64,000 nt of DNA. Origin: Amylostereum areolatum. Its lineage: Eukaryota; Basidiomycota; Agaricomycetes; Russulales; Stereaceae. Where the stretch lies: contig SAXG01000123.1 of the NCBI GenBank assembly GCA_012932865.1, positions 1-64,000 on the forward strand, written 5' to 3'. Of the stretch, positions 21,960 through 31,163 are shown one piece after another. Position 1 is the first letter of the stretch. Each line of letters starts with the position of its first letter. A program made the position numbers and the translations under genes. The notes under the pieces are model-generated. The model searched no databases. It was not told the origin of the DNA and saw only the letters and a program-made list of their open reading frames with translations.

Positions 21960-23593
21960 ATGCCCATGCACTGTACGTACCTATTTCCATCTCTGTTTAT
22001 TCCCTCCGCCTCTGACATCATCCTCTCCTTTTAGTGTTGTCCCCCCACCTCAGCTTCACCGGGCTCAATCTCGTCAACCCCATGACCGAGTACACCTTCT
22101 CCGGTCCTTCGTACACGACCTGTCATGAACGCCTCCTAAATATATACATCGGACCTTACTTTACTATAGTTTACCATCGGACCTCGCATCGGACTTCGCA
22201 TCGGCTTCGCCTCGCTTACTTTACTATAGTTTACCATCGGACCTCGCATCGGACTTCGCATCGGCTTCGCCTCGCGTCCGGCCCTTCGGGCATACCGGAC
22301 TTCTCGGCTTCCTCGGTCATGATCTAGACCATGGAGTCATACTTACCTCGCCTCGTGTTGTGACCCACTTCGTACTCCGTGGTACCCACTTCGTAGTCCG
22401 TTCTGACCCACTCCTACTCCGGCCTCGTTTGTCCTTGTTTGGGCTCTTATCCTCATGTATATAAGGGCTCACTAATCTATGAGGAGAGGGGTCATCTCGA
22501 CCTTTTCTATTCTCCGGCTACCTGGGGGATCCTCCCTAAGTGCTGTAGGGGAAGGTCCACACCCTCGTTTATCACTCGCCCCCCTCGATCCTATCCTCGT
22601 CTCTCCTCGCCTTGTACCTCGTCGCGACGTCCTGAACCTGCATCGCAGGTAGACCGTTGCTGACACGACCACGACCAGCTCCGCCCGCCCCCACACTACT
22701 CCCATGAACAGCGGCATCCGCCCCAACCTCCTCAGCACCGGCAACATGTCTTCGGGCAGCATGCAATTGGGCGGAACCCGCCGTGGCTCTGGAACCCACT
22801 CGCCCTCCCTTGCCGCCATTCCCCGCTCCCACCGCTACAACCCCATCGCCATCTCCCCACGCATCACCCATAGTGCCATGGCCCGCAAGCGGCGCGCGGC
22901 CAAGCAGGAGGACTTTTCGGACGACAATGACGATTTTGCGCCGATCCCCAGCTTCCCCAGCAGCGGCTCCAATAAGGTGTACATACACATCTTTTCATTG
23001 ATCCTTCCCTTTTCTCTTTTCTGCTAATCCGTTCCCTAGGGCCCTTAGTCGCTGCGAGGAGATCCGCCGTCAGCGCATCGAGTCGGAGCAAAGGAGGCGC
23101 GACGAGCTTCGGGACGGTTACCGCCGTCTCAAGGACGTCCTCCCGGTGTCGAACCAGAAATCGAGCAAGGTCTCGTTCCTCCACCGAGCGACGAGCGACA
23201 TCAAGTACCTCGAGATGACGCAGCAGCAGCTGCAGACACGGCTTCAGAACGCGGAGAACGAGACCCGGCGCCTTCAAGGGTGAGTCACTCGCCGCTCTCG
23301 GCTCCTCTCTCTGCACCCGTCCTAACTGATGCTTTTGTCCGCGGCGCAGGGTTAACGAGGCGCTCATGCTCAACACCGCCGGGCAGCGTGCGGCCATGTC
23401 CGAGTACATCCCGCCGCCGCCGCGGGCGCGGTACACGGCGCAGCCAGTGTTGAAGCAGCTGCAGCCGGGCAGGGCCAAGGAGAAGCTCGTATTCTGGGAG
23501 GACGCGGACGTGCGGAGGCTGCTCGAGGCGGGCTTCACAGAGATGTATGCATCCCCCCGATTCAGTATCCCCGGTTCCTGCCCACGGCGCTAG
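21960..23593 (+). pseudogene. bHLH transcription factor gene interrupted by a solo LTR
   Basis: A short first exon MPMHL (21960-21972), a 62-bp intron, then exon 2 LSPHLSFTGLNLVNPMTEY-TFSGPSYTT up to 22120. A solo LTR (22121-22665) follows, and the same frame resumes after the duplicated cgacc as TTSSARPHTTPMNSGIRPNL. Downstream: SSGSMQLGGTRRGSG, a basic nuclear-signal patch ARKRRAAKQED, then the bHLH: RCEEIRRQRIESEQRRRDEL, RDGYRRLKDVLPVSNQKSSK, VSFLHRATSDIKYLEMTQQQ and a leucine-rich helix LQTRLQNAENETRRLQGVN. It is a Max/Ino4-like dimerising DNA-binding protein by architecture. Removing one target copy and the LTR rejoins codons exactly, so the insertion hit coding DNA. In this copy an N-terminally shortened protein could start at 22704. 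The C-terminus (stop near 23591) is uncertain. Confidence 0.75.
22121..22665 (+). mobile_element. Solo LTR, Ty3/Gypsy-type, 545 bp
   Basis: Starts TGTCATGAACG and ends CCGTTGCTGACA, with a 5-bp target duplication cgacc at 22116-22120 and 22666-22670. A TATA-like atgtatataaggg lies at about 22454. Its left part contains an exact 60-bp tandem duplication (about 22157-22276) that is single in the sister LTR at 34545. The ends match those of the complete chromovirus at 48.6-56.1 kb, so it derives from the same or a close family. It lies within the coding exon of the bHLH gene. Confidence 0.93.
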
Positions 23594-24187
23594 AGGTCCC
23601 TGCAGCGGTCGTGCTGCGACGACAACCACTGAGCAACATGGAGGAGAGGTGGGCTGGGGATGGAAGGCAGTGGCGATGGCGGAGGGACTTGGGGACGGCA
23701 GGGCAATCTGTTGGAAAGAGAGGCGGTCAGCCATCGTTCCTTCTGTAACTGTCGACGGCTGACCTTCTGCTAGAATCCATGGCCTACCTTCACGGCCAAC
23801 ACACGCCATCGCGACACCTGACGCCGTGTCATACGATGCACGCGCATACGTGTGGAACGTCGTGTACGGCTTGCGGGGATGCTGGGGCTTGCAACGAGTG
23901 GGCGGTTGCCCCTGCGCATGCCGACAGCGATGACAACTTTGCGGGGAGCTGTAACGCGTCTCGTCCCGTGCGCGCCGTCCGTCTCGTGCTTGCGAGAGGT
24001 CTGTGTCGTGGTCTGTGGCGGGAGGAAATCGTCGCGGGAGGTAGAGGAAAGTGTGAGTGTGTGAGGGGAGTGCGGCTGATCACAGACCTTTATCCTCTTG
24101 TTCTCCACTATCCGCTTTTATTTCCCCATCCTCCACATTGCTTGCTGTACGTTGAGGGAGCGGATGCGTGCATTGTTGCGAGCTGAA
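23594..24187. other. Intergenic, nothing recognised
   Basis: About 590 bp between the bHLH gene and a solo LTR. Short overlapping frames only; no conserved motif, RNA gene or repeat stood out. Confidence 0.4.
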
Positions 24188-24680
24188 TGTCAGCAACGGC
24201 CTTAGTGACGAGCACTAGGCGACGACGTGTGACACAAGTGAAGAGGGACGATGGGGAGTAAGGTCGGTAGTATTGACCAGGTCGAGATGGGGAATATGTA
24301 CAGGAGGAACGGAGCCCTTATATACTACGAGGCAGAGTCACTTAGTAAGCTACGACACACGGCGGTCAGTAAGCAGAGCTAAGTATAGATACATGCGCAG
24401 CAGGATCAGTAAGCGAGACAATAAGGATGAGCCGGGTCCGGGGCGGCATGATGTCATGCGCAGCATTATGATGTCATGTGGAGTCAAAGGAAGCGATGAT
24501 AAGACGAGCGTGGAGTCATGACGTCAGGAAGGAGCAAGGATAAGCCGAGTCTCCACCGGAGTGACGGAGTGTTACTAAGTGATGAGTAGTCAGACAGAAA
24601 TGAAAATAAAAATGAATTGGGATATTATCCCCGAGGTCCCCGAGGTGTCCGAGATGTCCGGAATGGTAATGTTCATGACA
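24188..24680 (-). mobile_element. Solo LTR, same superfamily, minus orientation, 493 bp
   Basis: On the plus strand it begins TGTCAGCAACGG and ends GTTCATGACA, the mirror image of the other solo LTRs. The 5-bp target duplication is ctgaa (24183-24187 and 24681-24685). Blocks such as gtagtattgacc and ccttatatac match the LTRs of the complete element at 48613 and 55671, but it is diverged. Confidence 0.9.
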
Positions 24681-24932
24681 CTGAAGTCGAACGCGCACGA
24701 TGGCAAAGTTCTTGTCGATGCGTGCATCGCACGACACCACGCAGAGGGCCGTGTTGGATGCAAGAGGCAACAGCAAGAGAAAAATGGAGACGGCCGAGAT
24801 GCTTCGGAAGTGAAGTGCATGTTGGTGGGGTATGAAAAACTTCTGTATTATGGATCTCTAGAATTATGTGCAACTAAGATACATAATATACGCGGGGGGG
24901 GGATGTAGTATCTAAGGTCAAGACAGGATGGA
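24681..24932. other. Spacer between solo LTR and the cysteine-cluster gene
   Basis: Short non-coding stretch downstream of the minus-strand gene, including a G-run (24895-24902). Nothing further is recognised. Confidence 0.35.
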
Positions 24933-27729
24933 TTAAGAGATAGCTTCGTTAATGGCTTGGAGAGTGTTAGGAGTAGGGATGAAAGCACCATAATCCCATG
25001 GCTGCCAGTCTTCGATTGGAACGGAGTCGCCTGTGGGAGAAAAGGTGGAGATTTCTGTGTGTGTATGTAGTAGATTGTCTGTACTAGTACGTGGAGCCAT
25101 GTCGTCCGCAAACAGAGCCGCATCGTCCATCGACGACGGGGCGATGGCTGTGCCATCTAGAAGGGCGAACAGATCGCCGAAAGATTGAGTAGCGGCGTAA
25201 TCAAATGCTACACCGTGCGCTCCTCCAAGGTTGGTGAAGGTGTCGGGACCTGAAAGGGAGCCGTTCCGAGTATTTGAGAGAATCACGTTGGCAGGCGACG
25301 AGATACCGGAAGACTCTTCTATCTGGGATGGGAGGGCTGGAGAAGACATTGAAGTGGTGCCAGAAAGGGAGGATGATGGTGAGGGGAGAGCAGCGCCCTC
25401 ATAAAACAGTTGGGGAGGTGGGGAGGGCGACGCCGATGAGGCCGGAGATCCTGCTGAGTCAAGTGCCACCCCCCCATCCTCCCAGGGAAGTTTTGCGTCC
25501 GGGGATGCGCCGCGTACCTCGTGTCGGTAGTTCCCAAATGCTGCCGCTGTAGACGAGCCCAAAGCAAGGTAACGCTTCCAGGTCGCTGGTGATCCCATGT
25601 GGAGAACCTGCACAACATATCGGAAGGTCGACGCCCCACACGTCCTCAAGCCAAAAACCCTGAGGACCGCGCTAGACTGGGTCTCCCTCGGCCCTCCCTT
25701 CTTCGGCTCCACCACAACTGCCTTATTGACTTCCTCGACGCCCTTCCAGATCGCGGAAAAGGAGAACTCGGAAGGGAATTTGAGGGTTGTCGAGGAACTC
25801 GAACGGGAGCGAGAGTTGAAACGCCGAGATGTTACGATAGGCGACGGGGATTCGGAAGGGGTATCCTGGAGATGGGCATCGGAGGGGATGTGGATCGGAA
25901 TGGTTGGTGGGGGTGTGGGCATCGTAGTGGGTGTGGGCGTCGTAGCCACAGCCGCTGAAGGCAATACCGCAGCGCCTTCCACTGCGTCATTTGTCGAAAT
26001 AGCATGGTCCACGCACGAAGCTGTCGTTGGGCTGGGAGGCTTCACTTCTGGATTGTCGATCTCGGTGTCGCCCTGGCACAAAAGAAAGGGGTGAGAAACC
26101 ATATACTGGGATATCAACTGACATAGCACGCATACCTCTTCAAACTCAAGGATAGATGGGAGCCAGTCGTTTTGTGCCAGATCCTGAATGCCTAGGCGCG
26201 CAACCACCGACAACCTGGCCGTGTCCGCTGGGGCGCGTGCACGCGGGTCCACCCTGAGAAGTGTCGATCCGCCGCTACCATCGCTTCTGACAGGCCCAGG
26301 AGATGACATGATGCGTCGCAAGCTACCTTTTCGACAGGGAAGAGGTGGAGAAGCTGGAACAGGGGAAGACGGGATTGGGGAAGACGGGACTCGCTTCAGA
26401 GGTGGCTGTTCAGATGGGTCTGAGGGAGAATGCGCGCGTTTCTTTGAACGCGCGTATGGGGGCAACTCTAGGCAGTCTTGATCCTGAAGGTAAGGCCCGC
26501 CGATGCCGTTCGGCATTGCACGGATAAGGAGTTCGGTCTCTGCACCAGACAGCGTTCTCGATGCCCCGGCCGCCGTGATTACCCATGTACGCTTCTCCGG
26601 AGCAAAGATCTGCGCACAGAGGCGCATAGACGGTGTAGAGGAGGGTGGAAAGAGGAGTCCTGACGCGCTGGAATCGTCGAGCTTGAATATAGGGTAGAAT
26701 GGAACTGGCTCTTGTATTGCGTCGGGGCCAACACCTGCCTAGAGAGGAGAGTTAGTACACCCACAAACCGTATTGTGGAACGCACGCACCTGACGCCAAA
26801 CCTTGATCGTAATCTCTCGCTTTCTCGCTGTTTCAGCCTGACGTTCGCCGACTACACGCTTCCGATCGGCAATGACTCCTTCTGATACCTGGGTCCATGT
26901 ATTCTGGACCGGATGAGCGAGCGTTCTGGACGCCGATGCCGATGAACTTGAGGTAGCCTTCGAAACGGAGGTGGAAGATGCAGCAGTGGACGAAGACGGA
27001 TAGGGAGTATTATCAGAAGAAGTCAAAGCCCGAACAACTTTGGCGGGACGGTGCTTAGGCACGTCACATGGCCCGAGAACGTGAGCATCTTTGATACAGC
27101 AGGGGCTACATCGATTATGGCGACATTGTAGGTCCTTCGCAAACTTCTTGCTCCTGCTAGTGCAGAGTCCCTTGTGGCGGTTAACGCAGAGCGAGGGATC
27201 GAGGTCGCTCATAGAAACTATGAGCGAGAGCAATGACTCAGGGTTAGATAGAATATAGTGATCATGAAGAATACACGTACCAGTGCGTCTGTGATAAGAG
27301 ACACGACGTTGGAATGGCTTCGCAGAAGGTCGTGTAGACGACGAATGGGGTCCAGAAAATGTAGATGAGGGAGAGGACGTAGTAGTGTCGTGTTGGGGAA
27401 AGTAGGCAAAGAATGTTGAAGATGACGGGTCGCTGTTGATGAGCTTTGTTATTGCCTCTGCTTCACGAAAAGCGTCCTGAGGGTTATCGGATTGAATTTG
27501 AGGAGTGTAGAAGATGGTGAAGGGACAGCCCGAACCCGAACACTGGAAGCAGAAGGGTCACAGACGTATAAGCATGCCGGGCTGGAGTGCGTAAACGGAC
27601 GATAAGAAGGCGTACCCGACGCTGGATACGTCCACGGTTCTGCGGAGTCGATGATCCGATGTTGACGGTAAGGAAAGGGTCGACAACGCCGCCACAAAGG
27701 TCGCAGGGACCCTGTGGGGGAGGGGGCAT
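24933..27729 (-). CDS. Cysteine-cluster protein, probably nuclear, of unknown function
   Basis: Start ATG at 27729. Exon 1 has CDLCGGVVDPFLTVNIGS and STPQNRGRIQRR, exon 2 CSGSGCPFTIFYTPQI, together resembling a small GRF-like zinc ribbon. After an intron (about 27290-27215) the frame gives SMSDLDPSLCVNRHKGLCTS, then KDLQCRHNRCSPCCIKDAHV and GPCDVPKHR, a second Cys/His cluster. Next come Ser-rich linker, DRKRVVGERQAETARKREIT, VRLFAPEKRTWVITAAG-like sequence (26620-26540), SKKRAHSPSDPSEQPPLKR (nuclear signal-like), and a long Ser/Pro-rich tail ending TLQAINEAIS at 24933. About 750 residues after splicing. I do not recognise a catalytic domain. Such two-cluster proteins occur as expanded families in mushrooms, I believe, but the role is unknown. 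Its promoter carries the same palindromes as that of the KDZ gene, which links the two. Confidence 0.6.
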
Positions 27730-27760
27730 TCACGAGAGAACAACGACGTGCAGAGTGAGT

Positions 27761-27977
27761 CTATATATATTGTATGGTGCACTGCGCACGAGGTCTCGCC
27801 GCCATGGCGCCATGGCGCTGGATGCCTTAGAAACTTAAAGAAAAGAAAAGAAACTTAAAGAAAGGATGCGCCATGGCGCCATGGCGGTTGTCTTAAGTTT
27901 CACGGTTTCAGTTTACACGCGCCACGCCATGCCGCCACGCCGCCACGCCACGCCGCCACATGGCGCCCCCGTTCAAA
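27761..27977 (-). promoter_or_regulatory. Palindrome-rich promoter module, inverted copy
   Basis: Two copies of CGCCATGGCGCCATGGCG (27800-27817 and 27869-27886), an outer array of GGCGTGGCG-type words (27918-27966), and a TATA stretch (ctatatatat, 27761-27770) precede the minus-strand gene starting at 27729. The block is closed by CCGTTCAAA (27969-27977), the complement of TTTGAACGG at 16536. Two 14-bp copies of a gaaacttaaagaaa-type sequence separate the palindromes. Confidence 0.7.
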
Positions 27978-28308
27978 ATCTTTACGCTCCCCTAATAGTA
28001 ACACTTGCACTTGCACTTACACTTACGATTTAGAACGGCGTTGACGGTTGACCAGCCTCCTCCATGAATCCCGCATAAGCACCCTCCTATCTTTTCCCAC
28101 GTAACGCGTAAAAGACGGCGAGGTCTCCAAATAGCTAAGCAACGTGTCCGGGTAGGTGAGTTGACTTAGGCTCGCCACCCGCAGTAGCCAAGTACGGCGT
28201 TCTTGTCTTCTTATCCCAATATAACCTTGCACCCTTCACAACTCGTACGTATAAAGCCCCGTGTCCTCGTCTAGAGCCCTCCAGATCACTTCCATCTCTC
28301 AACAATCG
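27978..28308. other. Promoter region of the Arb1-like gene
   Basis: Short tandem gcacttaca-type repeats (28003-28026) and about 280 bp of non-coding DNA before the plus-strand start codon at 28309. No other feature is seen. Confidence 0.35.
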
Positions 28309-30401
28309 ATGGCGATCCCCCCAACCCAACCGACGCCACCGCCACTGCTCACTCTCGACGAGCTCAAAACCCGCCGCTTTCCGCCCTTCCCCGCCCCGCC
28401 CCCAGGCAAAACGATCCTGCCTTTCACCTCCTTCCAGCCCCTCGGCATCCGCGTGCCGATCAACGAGGACAACCTCCCAGACGTAGACGACGACGCAGAC
28501 GAGCCGATCGAAGTGGACGGACTCGGGATCGCCACCGTGGCGCTCAAGGTGAAGCACACCCTCGACACGACGGAGAAGGTCAAGAGGAAGAAGAGGAAGG
28601 GCGGGGCGGCCAAGGCGGCTGCCGCCGCGGCCGCGAAGCCCAAGTCGAGGACGTGGTGGGAGGATTGGGACGAGCTCGAGTTCTCGAGGACGGGTTCGTA
28701 CGATCGGTGAGTTGCCCGTCCTTCCATGGACGCCGGCGTAATGCTGACCGATCGGAACAGAAACACGTCTCCGATAGATAGGTTCGCGTCCGCCGCCGTC
28801 GACTTCAAGCAAGGCAGACCCTGGCCTCCCGCCTCCACCGGTCTCCACAACCTCTGGGACCAGGTACGCATATCGTCCCCTATCCTATCGCCCCAGCCAC
28901 CCCTGACGTCGCACACAGTTCCGTCTCTACACAGGCCTCCTCTCCCAGCCCAACGCCCATGCCACCGGCTCGAAAAAACACGCCGTCTCGGACGATGAAG
29001 ACGAATTGGACGACGAGCAGGAGCCCATGCACGTCGACCCGCCCGTGAAGGAAACCGACATCACCGTGGCCTACGTCGGCCCTCAGTCGGGCCCGAGCAC
29101 GCGCGCCAAACCCCCCGCCTCGTCCGAGGAAAAGTACCAGTGGGAGCAAGACACCCGCATGGAGAAATTCATGAGCGACCCGGAGACGAGCATGCGCATC
29201 TTCTTCTCCTCTTACTTCCGCGATCGCGGGCTGATCTGGTACGACCGCCTTCCTCCCGTGTCCTCGACGTCGCTGACGATCCGCGCGCAGGTCCCCCGCC
29301 CGCTGCCTCGCCTTCCCCACCCTCATCGCCTTCTTCCTCCGTTTCCTCTTACGCTCCAAAGCGTTCCCCGAGCCCCACATCGAAAAGCCCCTCCGCCGCG
29401 CGCTCGCCGTCGTCGACCTCGCCCGCAAGGAGCTCCCCGCGACCGCCCGCATCGGCGCCGTCCTCCCCGACGCGTTCTCCGAGGGCGCGCGCGACCTCTG
29501 GGGGAGCATGCGTCCCGCGTGGAACGAGGCCGTCGTCCCCGACGAAGAAAAGGAAGGGGCGGCAGAAGGCCCCGCGACGAAACGGCAGAAACGCGACGAC
29601 CCCCAACCCGAGCTCGACGCCGTCCAACCGCCTCCCGAATTCGCCGAGGTCCTCGAGAAGGAAGGCGCCACCGTCGTCGCCGCGTCCGCGGGCTGGGGCG
29701 ACGCCACGGGCACCGGCACCGGCTGGGGCGAGGCCGCCGACGGCGGGGGATGGGGCGAGGCCGCGCAAGAGGTCGACAACGACTGGGCCGGGGTCGCGTC
29801 CGGCACGCCCCCCGCGGCCGACGCCGCGGCGGTCTGGGGCACGCCCCGCACGCTCTTCCCGCTGCTCGGGCCGAGCGCGCTCCCGCTCACGCACACGACG
29901 GGCGTCGTCGAGTGGTCCACGCGCCGGATCGCGCGCGTGGAGCGCGCGCTCGCGCCGCGGGCGTGCAAGAAGGCCAAGGGCCCGTCCGCGGACGCGGTCG
30001 AGGAGGCGCTCGGGCGGCGGTTCGCGGCGCTCGTGCTCGTGCCCTGGCCGGGCTGGGACAAGGGCGGGGGCAAGGCGGCGCCGGACATCGAGAAGCCGGT
30101 GATCATGTCCACGAGTCGGGGCGCGGTCGTGCTGGACGAGGACGGGCGGGCGAGCGGCGAGGCGCCGGAGGAGGAGGCCCACAACCCGTTCGCGGACGAG
30201 ATACGGGTGCTGGTGGAGCCCAAGGCGGCGGAGGTGCTCGAGCCGGTGGTCGGGATGGGGCTCGGGGCGACGTGGGTCGAGATCGCGCGCGTGGAGGGCG
30301 AGAAGAAGGGGAAGAAGAGGGTCAAGTACTGGTACATGGAGCAGCTGATGCAGCAGCTGCCGAGCTACCACTTGGACGAGGTCGAGGTCGAGTCGGAGTG
30401 A
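28309..30401 (+). CDS. Arb1-like protein (possible Argonaute siRNA chaperone subunit)
   Basis: Start ATG at 28309 (MAIPPTQPTPPPLLTLDELK). A Lys-rich basic patch KRKKRKGGAAKAA is followed by WWEDWDELEFSRTGSYDR, then after introns SPIDRFASAAVDFKQGRPWP, GLHNLWDQFRLYTGLLSQP, EKYQWEQDTRMEKFMSDPET and SMRIFFSSYFRDRGLIW. The next exon reads CLAFPTLIAFFLRFLLRSKA, FPEPHIEKPLRRALAVVDLA, RKELPATARIGAVLPDAF, and the protein ends TWVEIARVEGEKKGKKRVKY, WYMEQLMQQLPSYHLDEVEV, stop at 30401. The order basic patch, FxxYxGLL and FLxxLL...A...A.KEL...LPxxF recalls the Arb1 family of RNAi heterochromatin factors; this is resemblance by eye only. A Gly/Trp repeat segment (GWGDATGTGTGWGEAADGG) in the middle could be an Argonaute-binding GW hook, which would support the idea. 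Confidence 0.5.
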
Positions 30402-31163
30402 GCGGCGGGAGGTGGACGTGTTTCTGGTTTGGCGTGCTGGCTGGTTCGTGGAATGCACGAGTGGGGATGTAAGATACTAAAGAAGGGGGTGTACGAGTAG
30501 AGTGTAAGCCGGCGCTGTAGTAGGGGCACTGTATCTCTCTGTATGTTGATTGTACTTGTAGTCTGAAGCTCTTCATTTTCACTTTCTCCGCGAGAACAGC
30601 TCATACTAGCCAGTCCCCGCCGGCCATGGGCACTCGAGTTCGTTGGATGAAAGACCGCGACATCATATTCAGGTGTTACACGACTTCAGACAAACTTGGC
30701 CTGTGTGCTCCGATTGCAAATTACACCCATCATCCAGCCCACGATGGCCTCGCGCCGCGGCGGTTACAAGCTCCCCCGCCTCCTTTTTGTTCAAAAGAAA
30801 GAAGGGGCCGCCGTAAACACGAGCACGCGGGAATGCGGGACCGGGCTGTCTGGGGGAATGCTTGTTTTCGTCATGGCACGGCCCTACCGCTACAGTGACA
30901 CGTCCCACCGCCTCCGCCACCGCGGCCGAAATCTTTGGAAAATTATTGGGCGGTCGTCTGTCGATGGGAACGGGTGAGCTAGCTAGGGCGGACGATGGCG
31001 GACGATGGCGGACGTACCCACGAGCGGCAAAGCAGGCCCGCCATGCGCGAGTCGTAAGTACGACAGCAGGAGAAGAATCGTTAGCAGATAATTATCGTAA
31101 TGAACCAACGCATCGCACGGGTCGCGCACACACCCCACACCCGCCCCACCCTACTGGCCCCGC
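30402..31163. other. Intergenic between convergent genes
   Basis: About 760 bp between the ends of two convergent genes. It holds 3' flanks and no recognised gene; a repeated gcggacgatg word occurs at 30986-31010. Confidence 0.4.

Noticed and set aside
16536..27977. Treating the whole 11.4-kb palindrome-bounded block as one proven transposon
   Set aside because: The bounding repeats are only partly similar, no target duplication was found (gttaaaca against atctttac), and the bHLH gene inside looks like host. Kept as a hypothesis only.
29006..30472. Overlapping frames of 300-490 codons on both strands over the Arb1-like gene
   Set aside because: GC-rich third positions open several frames at once; only one frame on the plus strand carries conserved, non-repetitive sequence joined by normal introns.
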